A DNA stretch of 64,000 nucleotides from Flaveria trinervia. Taxonomy: Eukaryota; Streptophyta; Magnoliopsida; Asterales; Asteraceae. The position numbers and the translations under genes are program-made. The stretch lies in contig CM046457.1 of assembly GCA_025506515.1 (NCBI GenBank), forward strand, positions 42,243,525 through 42,307,524. The letters are read 5' to 3'. This document shows, in pieces, positions 59,701 to 64,000 of the stretch. The notes below the pieces were generated by a model. The model did not search any database and was not told the origin of the DNA. It saw only the letters and a list, made by a program, of their open reading frames with translations. The first letter of the stretch is position 1. Each line of letters begins with the position of its first letter.

Positions 59701-60102
59701 AGAAAGGAGTACCACACCAGTTGGGTTAACTTTAGACCCCAATAGCCTACAAGGTACATCAGAAGGTCTGAAGTTGATGCCATTACTGGAAAGCCAAAGA
59801 TAGTGTTGAAGTGGAGTCCTCCGCACATGATGTCAAGAATCCCACTAAGGGAAATGCCACAGGACTTCACTCCACACTTTAAGTGGTGGTACTACGATTG
59901 GAGGACAGGAGAAGCGGTCATAGTCCTAAACAAAGAGGGCCAAATGGATACTATCAGGGTATTTGACCCAATGTGGCTTACCAACTTGTCAGCTAGTGAT
60001 GTCTACCCTCTAAACAAGTGGCCACTGTTCTATGATACGCAGGATATAGTACAAGCCCTCCAGGATATACTATCAGGGTACAAGACTCTGTTTTGCATTT
60101 AA
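56781..60102 (+). pseudogene. ORF3 of element D, broken
   Basis: The ATG at 56781 (MADKWSINPKHNICAHL) matches the KPRHN start of B and C; two stops follow before 56931. The N-terminal domain 56931-57506 has FWENAFVDR, the KYAGD motif (57130-57144), the FSFSSMIFSYLVENL block and MYPRFLQLIF. A frameshift near 57510 leads to an acidic linker, an RKKRMAQPHAQKKKKRR cluster (57967-58017, NLS-like), a Thr-rich ACC-repeat part (58020-58200), an acidic coiled-coil-like part (58430-58830), a non-coding-looking gap, and a C-terminal domain 59158-60102 with KWWYYDWRTGEAVIVL. It is the most complete ORF3 architecture besides C. Function unknown. Confidence 0.72.
58020..58200 (+). repeat. ACC microsatellite coding a Thr-rich tract in ORF3 of D
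   Basis: Degenerate (ACC)n/(ACA)n repeat in the reading frame gives a Thr-rich stretch of about 60 residues within the linker. Confidence 0.8.
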
Positions 60103-60187
60103 GATTCATGCAGGAGTCACAAAAGAGGATAAGTACAAGAAGTAGGAGGAGGTAATGAAGAAAACAAGACATTAGAGAGATCTAGGT

Positions 60188-60200
60188 CCAAGGGGGAGTT
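60188..60200 (+). other. Polypurine tract of element D
   Basis: CCAAGGGGGAGTT abuts the 3' LTR. Confidence 0.85.
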
Positions 60201-60932
60201 TGTTGATACATGTTTGTCCCTAGATCATGATATGAATGTAATCGATCTTGTTTGTCTAATTCTGATATAATGTTTGGAAAGATTAATGAAATGATACTGA
60301 TTGTTTGTTATTTATAATGTTAATATTTCATTAATGAGTCGATGTTGAATTGGTTAATTAGGTTTGTGGTTGTTTGAATTCTTACACATAATGTTATATT
60401 AATTAATACATTCAAACTTAACAAAATGAAGTTCTCATGTGAATGGCCCATGCGAATGGACCATACGCATAAATAACTTCATACGAATGACTCAGTCGCA
60501 TGACTGAACCAGGAGACTGGATCAGTCGTATGATTGTAACATAAGATTGGCTCAGTCGAACGACTGAACACTTAGTCGTTAGAATGAATCAACCGCATGG
60601 TTCAATCGCACGACTGAACCATACTAATGGTTCAGTCGCATGAATGAACAATACTAACCTATAATACAACTCAATTCGTAGAAAAATGAGAGCATTGATT
60701 CTATTTCGAATCCAGACGTACCCTAGCCGTCCAGAAGCCTCCAAGTTGATACTCCAAGTTCATAGAACGCTGTAGATCAATTCCTAATTGATTCTTAACA
60801 TGTGATTCAATACTTAATTGATTCTATGTGTGTTCTCACTGATTGGATCGCCAATCAAATAGGATTCTGCACTATTTGGTTTGGTTTACACGTTAATCAT
60901 TCGGTATTTCGTTCAAATACCAGGTCCTAACA
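60201..60932 (+). repeat. 3' LTR of element D (732 bp)
   Basis: Matches 53076-53809; word array 60437-60655. The TATA reads CCTATAATAC here (near 60659), one base shorter than in the 5' LTR. Confidence 0.92.
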
Positions 60933-61423
60933 GTCACAGGATTGCTTCTTGCATTGCGATGGGATTATCCTTCCCCTAAGAAATTGACATCCTTTTGATG
61001 TTGATTTCTTATTGATATTGCAGCCCACCATAGTCACTATCAGTGTAGCCATAAATATGGAAGTTGTTATTCCTTGGATACCAGAGACCTAATTTCGATG
61101 CTCAATGAGGTATCTAAGGATTCTCTTGGCATTAACTAGGTGAGACACCTTTGGAGCAGTATGATATCTTGCACAGATGCAGGTTGCAAACATGATATCA
61201 AGTCTACTTGTTGTGAGATACATCAGAGATCCAATGATTACCCTATACTAATATTGATCAGTATCTTTTCTCTTAGAGTTAGGACACAGATTGTGATTTC
61301 TGGGTATAGGAGCCTTTGCTAGCTTGCAATCTTTCATACAAATCTTTCTAAGATGTCTTGAACATACATATATTGATTGGTCAAGAACCCTTCTTTCATC
61401 TATTTTACCTAAATTTGAAGGAA
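60933..61423 (-). pseudogene. RT/RNase H fragment of element J
   Basis: On the minus strand: SLMYLTTSRLDIMFATCICARYHTA (split in two here: a SLMYLT block and an FATCICARY block, 61250-61150), VNAKRILRYL, then the STSKGCQFLRG...CKKQ block just right of D. It belongs with 52730-53075. It is cut at 61423 by element F. Confidence 0.78.
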
Positions 61424-61740
61424 TGTTAGTACTCTAGAAAGATTAACACATTGTCTTTATGTGTCTTTTTACTATTTGTAATAGGATAGGGACTAGTTTT
61501 GTAATTTGTTAGTTCCTTGTGTTTCATTATAAATAGCTTAGTCTTATTGCAGTTAGGTGAGAGGCGAAGAACAACAGTTTTAGAACAGATTTAGAACTGC
61601 TTACTTACTTTGTAATTGTCTTTGCTTAATATTAATGAAACTATTAATTTTGTTGATATCTTGCTTGATTGATTACTTTGTTTGTATTTCTTTAAATTGT
61701 GTTCGTACATCATCACAGATTGGTACATTTGATCCTATCA
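61424..61740 (+). repeat. 5' LTR of element F (317 bp)
   Basis: TGTTAGTACT...GATCCTATCA, directly before the PBS. A TATA box ATTATAAATAG lies at about 61527-61537. Confidence 0.75.
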
Positions 61741-61742
61741 AA

Positions 61743-61754
61743 TGGTATTAGAGC
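61743..61754 (+). other. Primer-binding site of element F
   Basis: TGGTATTAGAGC, one mismatch to the initiator-tRNA-Met type. Confidence 0.8.
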
Positions 61755-62154
61755 TGTTGGTTGAGTGAATTATGAGGTTTGTCAAACTGTCAAACTCAAA
61801 AAGTTCACTGAATCTGTGATTGATAGACAATTCAATTAAAAATTTGTGGATTTCAGATGTGTTTCAACATCAAAAACATGTTTTAAACCACAATCAACAG
61901 TTAAATTCATCAAATTTGAGATAATTTGTTGAATTTGTGTTCGAAAAGTTCACTATTATTCGAACTGAAAATTACAAAATTGATTGATTTGTTGTTGATA
62001 TTGAAAGAAATTGATGTTAGAAGAATGATTATCGGTATAAAACATGCCTAATTTGAAAGTTTCAATCCAATTCATCAACATTTGAAGAACTTTAGAAAAT
62101 TTGAGTTACTTACATTCATATGAACATGATAAATATGGCGCATTAGAGTTGAGC

Positions 62155-62480
62155 TTTTCTAAAAAATTGTCTAAGTGTTAGGCGTTTGACTACTATTTAG
62201 TCGCATTAATATTGTTTAGACGTTTTCAGTTCAGATGTTTGACTACTATTGAAGAGTAAAAGTCCAGACGTATCATCACTGCTCAGGCGTATTAGATCTA
62301 TTTAGACGTTTGATAACTGTTGAGGTGCATTAGAACTGTGTAGGCGCATTATAACTATTAAGGCGTTTTACTTCTGTTTAGACGCATCAACTTGAGCATT
62401 TTGGAAAATTTTTCTAAGGCATTCCCTAAGACGTCTCTCAACTTAGGCGCTTTAACTGTTTGGGAGTTTGATTACTTTTC
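62155..62480 (+). repeat. AGGCGCATTA words in leader of F
   Basis: About 15 degenerate copies of (T)AGGCGCATTA / TTAGACGTTTGA separated by ACTGTT-like linkers. Unlike the other families the word is only weakly dyad-symmetric (GCGC). Confidence 0.7.
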
Positions 62481-62585
62481 AGGCGCATCACCCTTGATAA
62501 ATAGAATTTTTTTAAAGAAAATAAAAAAAACTTTTTCGTTTCTTTTCTAAATTCAAAATCTAAGGAAAACAACAAAAATATAAGA

Positions 62586-64000
62586 ATGGTGAAATCAGAA
62601 GATTCTGAAAATGGAGTTCCAAAACTTAAAAATAGAGCTGATTTCAAAAATTGGTCTCTTAAGTTAAAACATCATTTAAATTCCACTGACACTGATCTTT
62701 GGAAATCTATAGAGAAAGGACCATGCGTTCCTATAATCACTGATGGGCTTGACACAAGGTTTGTTTATACTAAAGATTCTCAAGAACCCAATCCTAAAGA
62801 TGGTCTTCAAGGAGATGATTAAGAAGAGTAAAGAATGATATCAAAACATATTCCCTGATGTGTAAAGGACTACCTCTAGAAGTTCTTTCAAGGCTTGATG
62901 GATATCAAACTAGATACACCATGTATAAAGCCTTAAAGACCATTTGTGAAGGAGGCAAGGAGATTCAAAATCTCAAGAAACAAAAGTTGAAAAGGCAATT
63001 AGAATTGTTCCAACATTGTCCGGAGAAACCATAAATCAGATGATGAACAGATTTGTTACAACTGAGATGTCAAAAGCTATATTAAGCCTGATCTTGAAGA
63101 TCTAAATCTTAGACTACACAATGCTTTACCCTCATCATGGAAACAAATAGTAACCTTACTAAAGCATACTGAGAAGTTCCCTATGGATCTAGATCTACTC
63201 ATTGCCAAGATAGAGTCAGTAGAGATTGATGAAAGCTCAAGGAATAATGATAGAGCAGCATCAATGTCTCAGTATCAGTTTGTTGCTTCTCATGCAAACA
63301 CTATTGAAAATGCATTCATGGCAAAAAGTGAGAAAATTATAGAAGAAGAGGGAGATTTATTTGTTGGAGTAGGATTTTTCAGTAATTCATCATTTACTAG
63401 TGCTCCTGCTTATACAACACAGTCTCATTCTCAATCTCCTCCTAAATCTCAATCTCAAACATCTAATGTTCAAACGGAGACTTCTTCATCTAACTCTGCT
63501 AAATCTAGCAAAGTTAAAGATGTGATAAACATCCTATTAGAGGATAAAGAGTCTAAAACTGCATTCACTGCATTTATGGCTAGTTTTCAAGCATATCAAG
63601 GTAGCCATTTAACTCAATTAGACCTTGTTTTGCAGGATTTGGTTGAAATGGATCCTGAAGATGTTGAAGAGATGGACTTAAACTGGCAGATGGTGAGGAT
63701 TGCTTACAGGACACAAAAACACTTATATGTCAACAAGAAGTACAAGCCAAGTGCTAACAAGACTGTTGGGTTTGATAAGTCAAAATCAAGGTGTTTTTAC
63801 TCTAACAGTTATGGACATTTCTCTGAAAATGCAAAGCTCCAAGGAATGATGGAGGAAATGCTCAATCAAGTTCTACCAATCAAAGGTTTCAACCAGCTCA
63901 GAAGACTTTTCAAAAGTCTTATCAAAGTATTCCTATGCCTGAGCTTAAAGATGAAACAAAATCATCTGATGAAACCAAGAAAGCTTTGGTAGTCAGCATT
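62586..64000 (+). pseudogene. gag of element F, broken and incomplete
   Basis: The ATG at 62586 opens a Gag with FKNWSLKLKHHLNS; the first frame stops at 62820, and shifts precede the frame 63183-63992. The zinc knuckle (63792-63833) reads C-x2-S-x4-H-x4-A, so the second and fourth ligands are lost. Ser/Gln-rich and acidic segments precede it. It continues past the window. Confidence 0.75.

Larger units (their letters stand above)
53076..60932 (+). mobile_element. Copia element D: gag plus ORF3 but no pol (7.86 kb), inserted in J
   Basis: LTRs 53076-53809 (734 bp) and 60201-60932 (732 bp), PBS 53812-53823, PPT 60188-60200. The interior has gag 54300-56550 and then, after a short spacer, ORF3 56781-60102. 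No protease, integrase, RT or RNase H is present. LTRs differ at about 9 of the first 250 positions by eye. The target duplication is unclear: GACTC (53067-53071) and GTCAC (60933-60937) match at 3 of 5, and TGTT is doubled at the left LTR start. It needs pol from another element. Confidence 0.88.
25525..61423 (-). mobile_element. Ty1/copia (SIRE-like) element J, host of four later insertions
   Basis: Minus-strand pieces fit one element: 3' LTR 25525-26471, PPT 26472-26482, ORF3 26591-29381 plus 38778-39800, spacer 39801-40318 plus 52600-52690, RNase H 52730-53075 plus RT/RNase H 60933-61423. Athila H, copia C, copia D and copia F interrupt it. H has a 5-bp duplication of J sequence and C a near-perfect one. 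The upstream RT, integrase, gag and 5' LTR of J lie beyond the window. J is degenerate throughout. Confidence 0.75.
61424..64000 (+). mobile_element. Copia element F, 5' part only (continues beyond window)
   Basis: 5' LTR 61424-61740, PBS 61743-61754, leader with AGGCGCATT words, gag from 62586. The 3' LTR is outside the window, so the target duplication (left flank AGGAA) cannot be checked. Confidence 0.8.

Noticed and set aside
60118..60187. Possible extra short gene after D ORF3
   Set aside because: Only a short tail with a stop (AAGTAG) before the PPT; no frame worth calling.
1..64000. CRISPR array or bacterial system
   Set aside because: The tandem repeats have no regular spacers and no cas-like genes; retroelement genes and primer sites show a plant nuclear origin.

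Overview
This window is plant nuclear DNA, AT-rich, and made almost entirely of nested LTR retrotransposons. I see no ordinary host gene, tRNA, rRNA or CRISPR. Evidence for a plant: Ty1/copia pol genes whose primer-binding sites resemble the initiator-tRNA-Met type (TGGTATCAGAGC), SIRE/Maximus-style copia elements of about 12 kb with an extra ORF after pol, an Athila element with its typical env-position ORF, and Tekay/chromovirus-type gypsy LTR pieces. A eudicot is likely. Asteraceae is a guess from general resemblance.

Layout (strand = element direction). 1-1076 (-): gag-spacer remnant of copia 'M'. 1077-23973 (+): copia 'A', split by copia 'B' (3712-16323, -, TSD CAAAG) and by small non-autonomous 'L' (16947-19286, +, TSD AGGTC). 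23974-25524: gypsy LTR and leader pieces 'K'. 25525-61423 (-): copia 'J', related to A and split by four later insertions: Athila 'H' (29387-38772, +, TSD GCTAC), copia 'C' (40319-52599, +, same family as B, TSD TTCCG/TTTCG), pol-less copia 'D' (53076-60932, +) and copia 'F' (61424 to the window end, +). H itself lacks RT and integrase and carries a piece of a minus-strand gypsy LTR.

Coding content. Each copia family runs LTR, gag, gag-spacer, protease, integrase, RT, RNase H, a non-coding spacer, then an extra frame (called ORF3 here). ORF3 sits in the 'env-like' position of SIRE elements. It is recognisable in B, C, A, J and D through a shared N-terminal domain (KPRHN-like start, a GYEGD-like motif, an NL...YPRFL-like motif), an acidic low-complexity linker with basic NLS-like clusters, a short coiled coil and a C-terminal domain. 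I see no convincing membrane span. All the frames carry stops or frameshifts, so nothing here looks autonomous. The best preserved coding stretch is the 415-codon RT-RNase H frame of C (46266-47513).

Most interesting signal. Several LTR families carry their own short word, usually with dyad symmetry, in degenerate arrays: CTTCsGAAG in A and J; AGACaaaGTCT and CAGTAGTT/AACTACTG in B and C; CAGTCG-CA-CGACTG in D; GAAACTATAGTTTC in K; GGCACGG/CCGTGCC in H. In the copia families the same word occurs both in the LTR, often just upstream of its TATA box, and in the spacer upstream of ORF3, where a TATA-like box lies about 55-115 bp before the ORF3 start. This suggests ORF3 has an internal promoter built from the same cis-elements as the LTR. 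That is a hypothesis from the sequence, not a demonstrated system.
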